From contig FMBT01000387.1 of the NCBI GenBank assembly GCA_900095095.1, forward strand, positions 1 to 64,000: a stretch of 64,000 nt of DNA, read 5' to 3'. Shown piece after piece: positions 22,190 through 33,284 of the stretch. The first letter of the stretch is position 1, and the number at the start of each line of letters is the position of its first letter. A program made the translations under genes and the position numbers. This DNA comes from Fragilariopsis cylindrus CCMP1102 (lineage: Eukaryota; Bacillariophyta; Bacillariophyceae; Bacillariales; Bacillariaceae). The notes under the pieces are model-generated. The model made no database searches. It was not told the DNA's origin and was given only the letters and a program-made list of their open reading frames with translations.

Positions 22190-22760
22190 TCAATTTCCTG
22201 AGCCCACTTCCTCGTGAAGTCGTTTGTGTAACTTCCATCCTGCTCGTTGGCATCTTTCATCGCAATATGTTGCATCACAATTCTCGCAAAAAAGCATCCC
22301 TTCCGGAAAGACTCGATTGCAAAAGAAACACTGGTCAAATTTGGCACTCTCTTTCAAGGAAATATTATAGTTGATATTACCTTTAACGGACCAAAAGGCA
22401 ATAGGGGAACAAGTGCAGTCCTTCCGTCACGGGAATAGTACCTGAGCATGCCTTGGGTAGGTGCTTCGAGAGATAAGCAAGTCCTCCATCTAATCTCATA
22501 AATTTTGCTTGATTCTGATCATCCCCCCCCCCTCATTTCAACATCAATTGGGCACCAAGCGGCAGAACCTAAGAAATCTATACCTAATTGAATACCGAAC
22601 ATCTCATCGACCGGCGGTGAAGTTTCAACTGCATTTCTAAGGTTGACATCAATACCACCAATACTGACGGCGATGGGTTCGAGACAAGTGAACGTTGAAT
22701 TCTTAAGCTTTCTCCCAAAAATATCAACGAACTTGAAGTACTGTTATCATGCATTTGGTA
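22190..22760 (-). pseudogene. MYND-type zinc-finger protein, frame-broken
   Basis: The C-terminal frame on the minus strand (about 22190-22390) reads FDQCFFCNRVFPEGMLFCEN, then CDATYCDERCQRAGWKLH and a final KRLH. The spacing CxxC-x10-CxxC-x4-CxxxC-x7-HxxxH is a MYND finger in which the last Cys is replaced by His. Upstream pieces in other frames look coding: DIFGRKLKN..., GIQLGIDFLGSAAWCPID, and RYYSRDGRTALVPLLPFGPL. One frame change falls in the G10/C10 homopolymer at ~22523-22532; at least two more are needed downstream. MYND domains bind proline-rich partner motifs and are numerous in diatoms. No SET domain is visible. It may be a live gene with indels or a decayed copy. Confidence 0.55.
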
Positions 22761-22919
22761 AGACAGCACGACTGTAGTATAATAATAACACAAACTATTG
22801 TTGTGTACAACAAATGAATTTATATTATAAATATTTTCCTGTTTAAAAAAACACCGAAAAGTACTACTACTACATTGTACTAGGTCCTAGGACCTAATAC
22901 TATATTGATATAATTCAAC

Positions 22920-25002
22920 TCATTTCGTTCGGGTAAAATAGGCTACCGTTTCAATCGCATCGCTACCAGGAAATAAGATGTGACCTGAAATACATAGATT
23001 AGAAGAAGAAAAGTCGAAAATCGTGAGTTATCTTTCTTTCGTTTTTTCAAACTAAAAGACAGTACAAATTACACACATATTCAAGGATATCTTAATATAT
23101 AAATTATATACTGCAAGCTTACCTTCAGCTCGATCTAATGTCCACTTCCCAGATTTTTCTACTAATGCTCATAATCTCGTCGGAACGCATCGAATCCACA
23201 ACTGACGTAAATCAAAGCCTGCTGCTGATGGTGCTCGTTATTATCACTAGTTTCATAATCTCTACATAATGCATCGATTACAGGTGGATCAAGGCCTTTC
23301 CTTGGTGGATCGACTATAACCACACGAGCTTTTTGAAGAGATGAATAATTATCAACAACAACATCTGATGCAGACTTAGTAATATATGTATACTGTCTCG
23401 TTTCGATTTAATTATTGGTTGTTGACGGCCGCTGCCGTCGTCTATTGTTGTAATTTCATTGGCAGCAGCATGAAAACATTTTTCATTGAATGGATTTTCA
23501 TCAGATGATTCAATACTATCAAATAAATCTATTAGATTCAAACCTATAGTCCCCACGCCACCATACAATTCTAAACAATGACCTAAAGTCGTCGTCGTCG
23601 TTGTTGGTTTTCGACTAATATCAGTTGAGGTATCACGTCGTCCCCGTCGTCGTTTTCTCTTACTGCTGTCCATTGTTATTTCATCGTCATTCTCATTTGT
23701 AGACGACAATAACGACATCGACGTTGCTGACGATGACAACGATGATGATAAAAGTAATTGTTCACTCAACCATTCACGAATATTAACAATAATTTTAGAA
23801 AATCCATCCAAGTTAGCCTGTCGGAAAACTTGTGGTGGAAAATATAACGGAACCCGTAACTTGTTGATACGAGGAAGCATAACTTCTCGAATAGAACCAT
23901 TTAATGGATCGTTGTCCTTCTTCTTCTCCTCTTTGCTTCTAACAGGATCAGCATCGATATCATTGTCGTCATCATCGTGAACGAATTTTGTTTCCCATCG
24001 ACCAGTTCGATCAAAAATACTGTTCGAATGTTTCCATGAATTATTATAATGGACCCATATCGAATGTAACCGAATTAATTTTTGATTTTGATTCTCCAGT
24101 ACTTGGACTACTATTTCTATCGGTTGCTTTTGCTGTAGCATTTGATAATTTTACTAACCGCTTGATTAAAGTATTCAGGGGTTTATTTTTGTTTTTATTT
24201 TCAATTTCATCTGGTTCTTTCCATACCAATACTAATTGCTGTTTCTGAGTTGACCGTTCCACTGCAACAGCTACGTAACGCAATCCGAACTTATTCTTAT
24301 TGTCGCTACCGTTGCCATTGCCATTGTCGTTGCTAATATCGTTATATCAACATCATCAGTAGTATCATCATCGTTGTCGAAAATCGGTACATTCAAATCA
24401 TTACATTCTTCTTCTAATACCTTAATTAATTCATTGATTCTACGATGATGGACAGGACAATCAGGAACCGGTAATAATTCATGTGAGCCAGGAACGAATA
24501 ATCCAATCCGTGTTTTTGATTTTGGTTTCTTTTTGATATTTGTACTGGCTGTCAGACCCTCCTCCTTGCTGTATTGTTTTCTTTTTCCTTCTTTGGATTG
24601 CTAATCTTGCAATATGTCTCCAACCAATCTTAGGACCAACCGTTACCGGGAAATAAGTATCGTGATTTTCTCCCATTGGTGCACAAGATTTATCACGAAA
24701 AAATCTAATTGCATTCCTAACTGTAGGAGCAATTTTTGGATTTGATAAATATTTCAATGATGGATCACTATTATTAATTATGACATTGTTGAAATTGGTA
24801 CTGGATGATGGGTAGTTGCTTTCGTCGTCTTAGTCTTTCGTCGTTTTCTTGCATTCCGAAGCTGTGTAGGAGTTTTGTAATTTGGATCACCAGGTTGAAG
24901 TTGAGGTGACTTATTTTTTCGCTTTTTGTTCTTGCTCTTTTTGCTTGAAGCGTCTGTGTTGGCGTTATTATTTTTATTATTGTTGTTCACTTCAGGCATC
25001 AT
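22920..25002 (-). CDS. TrmA/RumA-like RNA 5-methyluridine methyltransferase, with frame changes
   Basis: SAM-dependent enzyme forming m5U in tRNA or rRNA. In order on the minus strand: a basic Lys/Asn-rich N terminus; GPKIGWRHIARLAIQ and RIGLFVPGSHELLPVPDCPV (substrate domain, family HxxxxIPxCP pattern); SIWVHYNN; LRVPLYFPPQVFRQANLDGF; SAM motif I CLELYGGVGTIGL; motif IV DPPRKGLDPPVIDAL; catalytic YVSCGFDAFRRDYE, where the Cys is the nucleophile; and FPGSDAIETVAYFTR in the last exon. The last intron is 22985-23122 (GTAAGC...CAG). About five frame changes are needed (near 24770, 24510, 24090, 23400 and 23170). Every catalytic block is intact, so sequencing indels are plausible. The frame stays open upstream of 25002 to ~25100, so the true start may be further out. 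Confidence 0.82.
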
Positions 25003-25199
25003 CGTAATATTCTTTGTGGGTTGATCTTCTTCTATTCGTTCTTTTTCTTTTTTCTTTCTCTTTCTGTTGTCCTGTACGCAATTAGATGTCGTCCTTTCGA
25101 TGTCGTCCTTTTGATGATGCCATACAATGTTGTATTGTGATAAAGTAAGTTAGCTGCCAGATTTGTAATATGATTTTTTGTTGTTTTGCCGAGAAAGCA

Positions 25200-26049
25200 A
25201 CGAATGGACGAGACAGGACGTATTAAACTCGTGACTAATGAAGTCCCAGGTAAAATTTAGATATGTTGCCTATATGTTGGAAGGCCCTTAGGTTACCTGA
25301 TCAAAAAGGAAAGGTTGACCCCGCCCAGAGCATTTAAAACACTTTCTGGAGCAGGTTTCAAAACAGGCGGTATGCTACCAAGGCATACTGAAGATCATGT
25401 AGTTCTTGCTTTTTGGGATAATTTGGAGTTACAGAATCCAGAAGGAGTTCATGATGAGATAGAATTGGCAAGTGCAATTACTATAGCATTGCAAGCAAAG
25501 AAAAGTTTCCTTCAAAAGTTGGCTTGGGATAATATTTCCAAACAGAATACGCAGGAGAAGCTGTAGATCCAATTTGAAGACATAGAGTTAAAAACTTTCC
25601 TGGAAGATTGTGCTAGACAAGAGCATGTTTTGAAGCTTAACAAGTATCATCATAGTGGGAATGTAGCACTGGTGGGAGATGCAGCGCATGCCATGTATTT
25701 TCTAGTCGGTCAGGGTGTTGCTTGCGGTTTGATGTTAGCTTCAAGCTTGGGTAAAGAAAGGAAAATCTCCACAGCATTGGAAAATTACTCCAATGATACC
25801 GTGCCTGAAGCAAGTGCCATTTTGTATCTGAACCTCATATCTCATGCGCTTGAAGGAGGGCTTTTGATAAAGTTAGCGACACTACCTATTACTTTGCTTC
25901 CGGCTTTGGGTGGCTCTGTTCTATTTCAAGATGTTGTTGGGACCACAAAGACGTATCAAGAAATACTGAAGAAGAATAGATTCCCCATTTGGATTTGTAA
26001 GCAAGTATGGAAGAAGAAAAGATTTTCCATGCCTACTAACAATCACTAA
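25200..26049 (+). pseudogene. Remnant of an FAD-dependent (kynurenine 3-monooxygenase-like) hydroxylase
   Basis: The conserved C-terminal FAD/NAD motif GNVALVGDAAHAM followed by GQGVACGL is the GDAAHxMxPxxGQG signature of the aromatic hydroxylase/KMO group. Upstream in the same frame are RAFKTLSGAGFKTGGMLPRH and FEDIELKTFLEDCARQEH. The N-terminal Rossmann part (GxGxxG) is missing, a TAG at 25564 interrupts the frame, and another frame change precedes 25300. The C-terminal region has hydrophobic helices (LLIKLATLPITLLPALGG), as in membrane-anchored KMO. With the first half absent it cannot bind FAD fully, so I call it a decayed or truncated copy. If instead the assembly is collapsed here, the missing half would be in another contig. 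Confidence 0.6.
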
Positions 26050-26558
26050 TAGCAGCGAAATGGTAATTTTAAATGCTGTTGTAATATCCTTTTTCTGCCC
26101 ACCTCTGTCAAAGGTGAATCTTGTAGCTTCTAGCTATTACTTGTAACTACTTCTGAGTAGTAGTGTGTATTGTTTGTACAAAAGAAGAAACATGAATTTC
26201 ATCAAAAGACGATATTAAGATATATAAAATTAAATAACTAAATATGCACGCGTAAAGGCAATATAGCATACAATGTAGTTTGCGTTGCGTGATAAGCAAT
26301 GTGGAATGCATCGGGCTGTAATGGACTCGTTTGGCGAGATAGTAACGTTACGATTATCTATTTTTCTGCTTATTTAATTTTTTACTTTAAAATTATATTG
26401 TTTGGTTCGGTATAAAAATAGTATATTATCTCTCACACCCTGATTTGCGTCGACTCCTTGTAGATATAAAAAGAGCATGCTATCGCCTATTCAGTCGAAG
26501 TCGAAACGAATAAACCCCCACCTTTCCGTCGACTGTTTTAAATATATGAAATACATCA
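26050..26558. other. Convergent 3' spacer
   Basis: AT-rich spacer between the monooxygenase remnant and the 3' end of the aureochrome gene; nothing coding is seen. Confidence 0.5.
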
Positions 26559-28246
26559 TCAACTGAGGATGGTCGGAGCAGCAGCAACTGCAGCATCTAC
26601 GGCGCCTTCAATGACTTTGACGTAACCATCAGCATCCTCTTTTAGATCGACTGACGTTTCTTCATTTTCTTCTTCTTCTTCTCCAATACTCTTTCCATAA
26701 TCTGGATCTCCAGGCTCGGGTGAAGCAACCTTAACGATAACACCAATGAAGTTGACGATGTTGTTTTGGGCGTCGCGGAGAGCTGCAATGAAGAGCTTAT
26801 TCCAGAATGGAGTACCGTCCGCTGTATAATTAACTAACGTCACGGAGACGTCCTCACCTGTGGCAAGTCCCTTGCGAATTACATCTAGTTTATCTTTGCT
26901 AGTCTTCTCCCCTTGCAAAAATCGACAATTACGACCAAGAACGTCTTCCCTCGAATAACCAGTCAACGTTAAAAAGTCGTCAGATGCAAAGACGATTGGG
27001 TTGTCTTGTAGACTTGGATCTGTAATGATGAAGGAATGTTGCGATTGCTGGATACTCGTGATAAGGTTAAAGTCTTGTTGGTCAAGATCAGGATTTTCTC
27101 CACATGCCTCGAGAACTTCTCTTGGCAACTGTCTAGCTGTCTTGCATTGTTCAAGAAGTTCTCGTCCTTCCTCCGTTTCCACTTCGGTACGGACGATATC
27201 TCTCAGGGCAGAATTTTCACGCTGAAGTTCCATAACTTCCTTCTGTAACGATTCAAAAAAGAATTTCTTTCGGAGTCGTGTCCTTCTAGCCAAAATTCGA
27301 TTCCTTTCTCTTCTTCGGTCAATCTGTGCTTGAGTCTTTTTCCGTCCTCTACCTTGCATGGCCGCAGCTGCTGCGGCAGCAGCCACAACTGCCGGTGACA
27401 TATTTGCTGGATTCGTCAAGTACGAAGTGTTTATAAGTCCCTGAGCAGCTACCTCGGGTGGGTTTGTACGACGACGTTTGGCATCAGCAGCACCTCCCGC
27501 TTTCTTTTGAATTGTTCTTGTTGGTGATTTTGTTGTTGTTGTTGTTCGAGCAATAGGAGCAGATGTAACCGGAGCGGGTGCCATTCCATGCTGTGCAGAA
27601 TATTGTGTAATAGTTCTAGGAAGAGCCATTCCCAACGATATTCCCTGAGCAGCAATTTGAGGAGGAGCTGGAGGCGCAACCAACAACGGAGGAGCAGCAA
27701 CCGGTGCGTACATCACTTGTTGATGCTGTGACTTTGAGGGTTGACTTGTTGTGGCTGCAGGATTGGAGGTAACCGCAGTTGCGATGGTTGCAGCATGCTG
27801 TGTGATGATATCTCGTGCTAGTGTTGCGCCGCTGTCCCCCACACCATCGTCACTTTGTTCCGGTGATACGACATATTCATTACTGAAAGTACGAAGATGA
27901 TAGAAAATAAAGAATAAACGAAACAGGAATAGAACAAGACAAAATTGGATTGTAAGACTTTTAGTAAATATGAAATAAATATCCCAAGATGAGTCACCAC
28001 AAGTAAGTAGGCAAAAGAAGGTTTAAAAAAAAAAAGAACTCACTTAAAGTCAAAATCTGACCGGTTGTTAACTGTGGGGTTTTCTTCGAGGAGGTATTCA
28101 GCTAATAGATCAAAGTCCATATCCTGATCTCCGTCATCCATTGTAAACCATTCTGATCCACCATCTTGTTGTTGCGTATGTTGGGCACTCGATGCGAAGA
28201 TGGGGATGGTTACAGGCTGAGACATTGCTGGTAAAGAAGCTAACAT
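26559..28246 (-). CDS. AUREO: Aureochrome: bZIP-LOV blue-light transcription factor (two exons)
   Basis: Blue-light receptor and transcription factor specific to photosynthetic stramenopiles. Exon 1 is 28246-28044, exon 2 27882-26559, with intron GTGAGT...CAG (phase 2); the product is 508 aa. The N terminus (WFTMDDGDQDMDFDLLAEYL) is acidic and activation-domain-like. An Ala/Pro/Gln-rich linker follows, then the bZIP basic region RRRERNRILARRTRLRKKFF (~residue 255-275) and a leucine zipper. The LOV domain at ~345-455 carries GRNCRFLQ with the photoactive Cys at ~387, which forms the flavin adduct, and ends FNxx-type GVIVKV. The bZIP-before-LOV order is diagnostic. Known family members bind TGACGT and regulate cell division and photoacclimation. 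A TGACGTCA site and a three-copy repeat lie upstream. Confidence 0.97.
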
Positions 28247-28273
28247 GAATAAAGCTTTTGTAGTAGTAGTGAG

Positions 28274-28386
28274 TGTATTGCGATGATTGATGTGATGAAT
28301 TTGTAGTATTAGTTAGTATATTGCGATGATTGATGTAATGCTTTGTAGTGTTTAGTTTTAGTATATTGCGATGATTGATATGATGA
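28274..28386. repeat. Three-copy direct repeat upstream of aureochrome
   Basis: The core TATTGCGATGATTGAT occurs three times at intervals of about 43-46 bases, each followed by a variable TGTAGT-rich spacer. The array starts about 28 bases upstream of the aureochrome ATG (minus-strand gene), so it lies in the leader or core promoter. Confidence 0.75.
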
Positions 28387-28623
28387 AAATTCTTGAATCC
28401 TTCTTAGCACCATAGTTTGAAGTCACAACACCAAGTTACAGTACATGAAATTAAAAAAAACAAAGCAAAGGAAATACAGTAAAAAATGATAGTAAATAGA
28501 TATCATATAAGTAAGAGCTTGAACAAAAGACTTATTAACGTGTATTTCGTGCGTTTATTACGTGACTGATGTCAACAAAAGGAAGAACAAAAGGAAGAAC
28601 ACCATTTTCCGATTTCCGAACGA

Positions 28624-28631
28624 TGACGTCA
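28624..28631. promoter_or_regulatory. TGACGTCA palindrome (CRE/aureochrome-type bZIP site)
   Basis: A perfect TGACGTCA lies ~380 bases upstream of the aureochrome start. TGACGT is the reported recognition core of aureochromes, so autoregulation is possible; binding is inferred. Confidence 0.5.
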
Positions 28632-29781
28632 AAATCAGCCAATCAAAAATCACGGAAAAAGAATACACGCGCTCAATCAAATCTTTTGTTGTTTTAAAAA
28701 CAAGTTCGAACAAACGATGAAACGATAGGAGCGACTACGATGACAGACAGTGAGGTTGTTGCCGTGGATTGGCTTTTCTTGTGTAAGTTCATGGTACTGC
28801 AGGCTTTAGGCTTGATAGACATCGGGTCTTGGTCAAATTGCTATGTCGAAAGTGGAGGGACGAAGAATGATGCAAGCATACATACCCGTACTTTCTCCAC
28901 GACAACGGGTTATGTTGTAAAATCGCGCACTTATCACCCATCACAAATCCAAAATCCTTTTCTACGTGGGTCCAGTACTTGAATGCACGCAGAGTAAAAC
29001 TCGAAAAGAAATCACAAGCCGAAACAAATAAAATGATTTATCGAAGAAGATCGATATATCATAACAATCGTGCCATCGTTAACGTGACCTACCTTTGTAT
29101 TTTCTTATACGCTTTTTTGTTGTAAATAGATAGTAGATTGGCAACTTCAATAGATATATCGACGATGTTTTCCTTCCTCTTCTTTGCTTAGTACGGTGGC
29201 TGTGCATGTTAGCTATGAAAGAGGGAAGGATTTTTTTCTCGGTTCTGAAATAAAATTAGTAAATATTTGATGTCGGCGTTAACTTTTATTTGTTTTTTAA
29301 AGCATCAACATGATGCTCGGACGGCTTGGCAATAGCATTTTCACACATAAAGAAATAAAAATTCGTCATCCTTCGTGGATTATTTTATTTTCTAGTTAAC
29401 GTTAACTTCGTAGATTATTTTATTTTCTATATAACGTTCCGACAAATCACGCGGAGGGAACGGGAATCCTGCCTGAATGCATTTGGTTCGATTTTTACTT
29501 TCTAACCAAGACTCAAAACAAACCCGACTCATTAGAAGTTTCCGTCAAATTTCTCGTTGAATTTATAACGCCATATGCAGCGCAGCGCCAACAACAACAA
29601 CAACGACAATAACAACAACAATAGAAAATCATTAGACGAAATTCACTCAAGTCACACATAACGACTCAGGATATTCTAACTCTGACTTTCAATATAATAG
29701 TAGCAATCAATAGAAGCAACCACCTGATAATAAGAAAAGAATAAAGTACGTGTCATCTTCATCTTCGTCGTTACTGCAATC
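28632..29781. other. Intergenic region upstream of CHMP2
   Basis: AT-rich DNA with a repeated TTATTTTATTTTCTA...AACGTT segment (around 29380 and 29415) and CAA/AAC microsatellite near 29590-29620. An 80-codon plus-strand frame at 28740 has no family match and is not called. Confidence 0.45.
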
Positions 29782-30783
29782 ATGGGAAATATACTGGGGA
29801 AAGACAAACCTCTCAAGGAGGTACTCCGAGAGAACAAACGAATGATCACAAGAGCAATACGCGAATTGGACAGGGAAAAGACTGGACTAGAACGAGAAGA
29901 AAAGAAATTAACAATGGAAATAAAAAAATGTGCAAAGGCTGGACAGATGGGTCCAGTTAAAATTATGGCTAAGGTGAGTTTGAGAAATAGAGGAAGAAGA
30001 AGAGAGAAAACCAGGACATTTCTACTACCATCCTCATATTAGTTGTAGTAAAATATTGCATTATTGTCTGTTACGGCGACGACGACGACGAGTGCTGTCT
30101 TCTTTGTATTTTCTTTCTGTCCCCCGATGGGGATAATGAGATCTCACTCTATCTCACGCTTATTTTTGTATCCGTTATTTTTTATCATGTTCCAACGTTG
30201 CATTCGTTGCCCTTGATGTTTGCGACTGTGACTGCGACTGTGACGACGACAACATAACAACAACAACGACAAAACGAATTGCTTATTTTAGGATCTGGTA
30301 CGGACACGACAATACATAACCAAATTTATTGAAATGCGTAGTCATCTACAGGGTTGTGCTCTTAAATTACAGACCGTTAAATCACATCACGCAATGGCCG
30401 AGGCGATGAAATCTACCGCCTCAGCTATGCACAAGATGAATAAGGCCGTGGATGTACCAGCAATTAATAAAATGATGCAAGATTTTGAAAAGGAAAATAT
30501 GAAGACAGAAATGATGCAAGAAATTATGGGAGATGCTATTGATGATGTACTTGGTGGTGAAGAAAATGAAGAAGAGGAAGAAGCTATTGTGAATCAGGTA
30601 CTGGATGAAATTGGTATTAGTTTTGGTGAAGATTTACCGAGTGCGGCTCCCACAAATGCTATTGGAGCACAAGAGAGTGCACCAACAGGCAAGGTTGCAA
30701 TGTCAGAAACACCGGGTGGTGGACCATCGGACGATCCCGCATTGAGTGAACTCGAGGCGAGGTTAAATAATTTGAAACGATAA
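29782..30783 (+). CDS. VPS2: ESCRT-III subunit CHMP2/VPS2 (two exons)
   Basis: Membrane-remodelling subunit acting with VPS24, SNF7 and the ATPase VPS4 in multivesicular body formation and cytokinetic abscission. Exon 1 is 29782-29973, exon 2 30292-30783, with intron GTGAGT...TAG, phase 0; the product is 227 aa, close to the family's ~220. The basic N-terminal helices (NKRMITRAIRELDREKTGLE, then KKCAKAGQMGPVKIMAK) and DLVRTRQYITKFIEMRSHLQ are typical of VPS2. The middle contains MHKMNKAVDVPAINKMMQDF, followed by an acidic linker. The last residues LSELEARLNNLKR form a MIM1 motif that docks to the VPS4 MIT domain. CHMP3 lacks this exact N-terminal pattern, so VPS2 is preferred. Confidence 0.94.
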
Positions 30784-31239
30784 AAAAGCATAAATATTAT
30801 GTCAGTTTCTTTTTTCTTTTTCTCCAACCAATCAGGAATATGCACTGCACCGCTTCATTTCCCCTAATACGGTTCATCAACAGTTACATCTTTAATTTTT
30901 GTAAACTAATATTGAATACTACACTATTTGACATATTTATGTTTTTTTTTTCCACGGCTGGGGGAAGGAGACAATTCGATTAGTAGACGAGATCTTCATT
31001 TATCGGATCTAATACCTATAACTGATTTCGTTTGCTAGTGAACATTGTGCGGTACGCAGACGAGTCATCCTGTATTACTATCGATCGAGGAGTCAAGTGA
31101 AGAACGAAAATACAATATGTTATACTTCGAATGATCGAATGAAGATCATCATCCCATCTAGTTGTGCCTGTTGTGTACTCAGTGATGTGCTTAATCTACA
31201 GTTTTATATCTAGCTAGTTCGACAACTTCTTCGTCTTTA
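30784..31239. other. Intergenic region
   Basis: UTR-like AT-rich sequence after CHMP2 with no gene seen. Confidence 0.5.
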
Positions 31240-31598
31240 GAAGTGAGCCCCTCTGCATTGTTGTTCTTGTCGATACCTATGCTATTATACTTTCTTCTCC
31301 TCCGGCTGATCGACTCGATGAGGATGATGATCCACCTTCTAAAATATCTTTCCTTGAGTCTCCATCATGGAGTATTACTATTTATGCCGAGACGTCATGA
31401 TATATTTCTTCTTCGTCATCGTCTTCCTCCATCATCGAAGCGGCAGTTATTGTTGTCAGTAAATGTTGTTGTTTCTCAACTGATACATAGGGTGATGTGG
31501 AGGACGAAGTACAAGATCGAGCTCCGTTTTCTCCACTACTTCTAGTCGTCGTTGCGTTCACCATGCTGATCAACGAATTCTTCGTTTTAATTTTAATT
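31240..31598 (-). other. Coding-like sequence 3' of the type I membrane protein
   Basis: After the stop of the gene at 31599 the same strand continues with protein-like composition: SSGENGARSCTSSSTSPYVS, then MMEEDDDEEEIYHDV and DGDSRKDILEGGSSSSSS. It is separated from the gene by an AAATTA tandem repeat containing stops, and a TAA lies within. It may be a lost cytosolic tail of that protein. Confidence 0.35.
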
Positions 31599-32369
31599 TT
31601 AATTTACTACTTCTGTTGTGTTGTTATTACTACTATTCTGTTTTCGTGGTGCGGAGCATAACATCGCTACGAGAAGAGCAAAAATGACTAGTCCTATAGA
31701 GCCTAGAACTAAACCAGTCACATTGGTGGTATCGTTGCTGCTGACAGTAGTAGAATCTGATAGGTTCAATGATGACAACTCGCCATTATAATCATTATAA
31801 CCATCATCGTGTTTTGCTGTTGCGGTTGTTGGTGTGTCGCCATTCTTATTCTCCGTTGTTACTTCGTTGTCTTTTTCACCCTCATCATCATCATCTTCTC
31901 CCCTCGCTACGAGAGTACCATTATCTTCGTCATCATTGTTGTCAAATACGATCCTCGTCCCGATAAAGGAAACCTGTTTGACGATAACTTCGTTTTTGTT
32001 TGTGCGACTATTGTTAGTACCTGCTTCGTCATCATCATCACCTACAACCGAAATGTACAAATCACGTTGCATTCCGAATCGGATTAATCGTTTAAATCCA
32101 CTTTCGATAGATAATTGCAATGCAGCCATTGTGCTGTTATTGTTATTGTCATTATCATCATTATCTATAATAACACCAGTAGTATTAAGATAAACACGAA
32201 TCGCACCCCTCACGGGTATACAATCACTTTGTTGAGTAATAACTGATGAAACAGGGACAATGCAGTCACCATAATCAGGATCGAGGAGATCTACTGGATC
32301 ACTCGAAATTGCCATCATTCTATCAAGTTCATTATCGTTGAAATCGTGATGGTAACCTTCAGTATTCCA

Positions 32370-32401
<32 letters not shown>

Positions 32402-33284
32402 CATCATCACAGTTACGACGAGTCAATCCAACTACTTCACTCAAATGTTCTAATACGATCGTTTCAAGATATTCCACGGCCGGAATTGGATCACCTCGAT
32501 GATACGTATACTGGTCTTGTTGTTGTTGTTGTTGATCTTTTCGTCGTCGTGGTGGTTGTCGTAGCATCTCACTCGTCTTCATTTTTGTTCTTGACGATGC
32601 TGATGTTGCTGTTATATCAGTTCTTTGTTCATTGGTAATAACAAGCGCATCATCATTATCTTCGTTGACGTCTTCACTATGATGACTTCGTTCATTATTA
32701 CTAACGTCAATATAATGAATTTCATAGTCAAAAAATACGGTCCAGTTCACGAATGAGTGGTAGGAGGGAATAATAGTAATATCTTCTTCTTCTTCCTCAT
32801 TCTCGATGTCAATATTATCATTATTATTCATCTGTGTTATCAATTCTGTTAAATTGTTATATTGACAACCCCCAAAGAACGTTGTTCCACAATATTCCAT
32901 TTCATCAAATAGTAATTTAGCACCACTATTTATCATTTGATTACTGTTGTAACTAATAATATTCTCTTCATTGCTAATTATAATTGCTTCATCTAATTCA
33001 TCATTACTAGCTCTGATTAATGTCCTGCATGGACTTTCGTATAAATCATAATACGATAATCCGTCATCGTCATCGTCAGCATCGTTATCGTTATCGTCAT
33101 TATCATTACTGATCATACTATCTTCTAATAGGAATCTAGTATTACTAAAGGTTGAGGTAGAATGGAAGTGGAAGTGGTGGCGGTGACGCAACCGCAGCGA
33201 CAGTGGCCGCTGTTGTTGTGAGAGGAACACTATAACGAAGGAAGATCTCAACATCATCATCGTCGATACGTAGTTTTCAGACAT
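31599..33284 (-). CDS. Acidic type I membrane protein of unknown function
   Basis: 561-aa single-exon product, start ATG at 33284. It has a weak hydrophobic N-terminal segment (SSFVIVFLS), then a long luminal or extracellular region rich in Asp, Asn and Ser, with Cys-containing pieces (YESPCRTLIR, CGTTFFGGCQYN, GDCIVPVSS, SDCIPVRGAIRVYLN), several N-glycosylation sequons, and a single C-terminal membrane helix (GLVLGSIGLVIFALLVAML) followed by a short basic tail. The two ordered-looking parts are ~150-200 (FVNWTVFFDYEIHYID) and ~265-420 (EYLETIVLEHLSEVVGL ... RFGMQRDLYISVVG). No family is recognised; diatoms carry many such surface or vesicle proteins. Asp/Asn expansions come from GAT/AAT microsatellites. 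Confidence 0.7.

Noticed and set aside
28740-28982. 80-codon ATG frame near the aureochrome promoter
   Set aside because: No domain or conserved motif, and it lies in a divergent promoter region.
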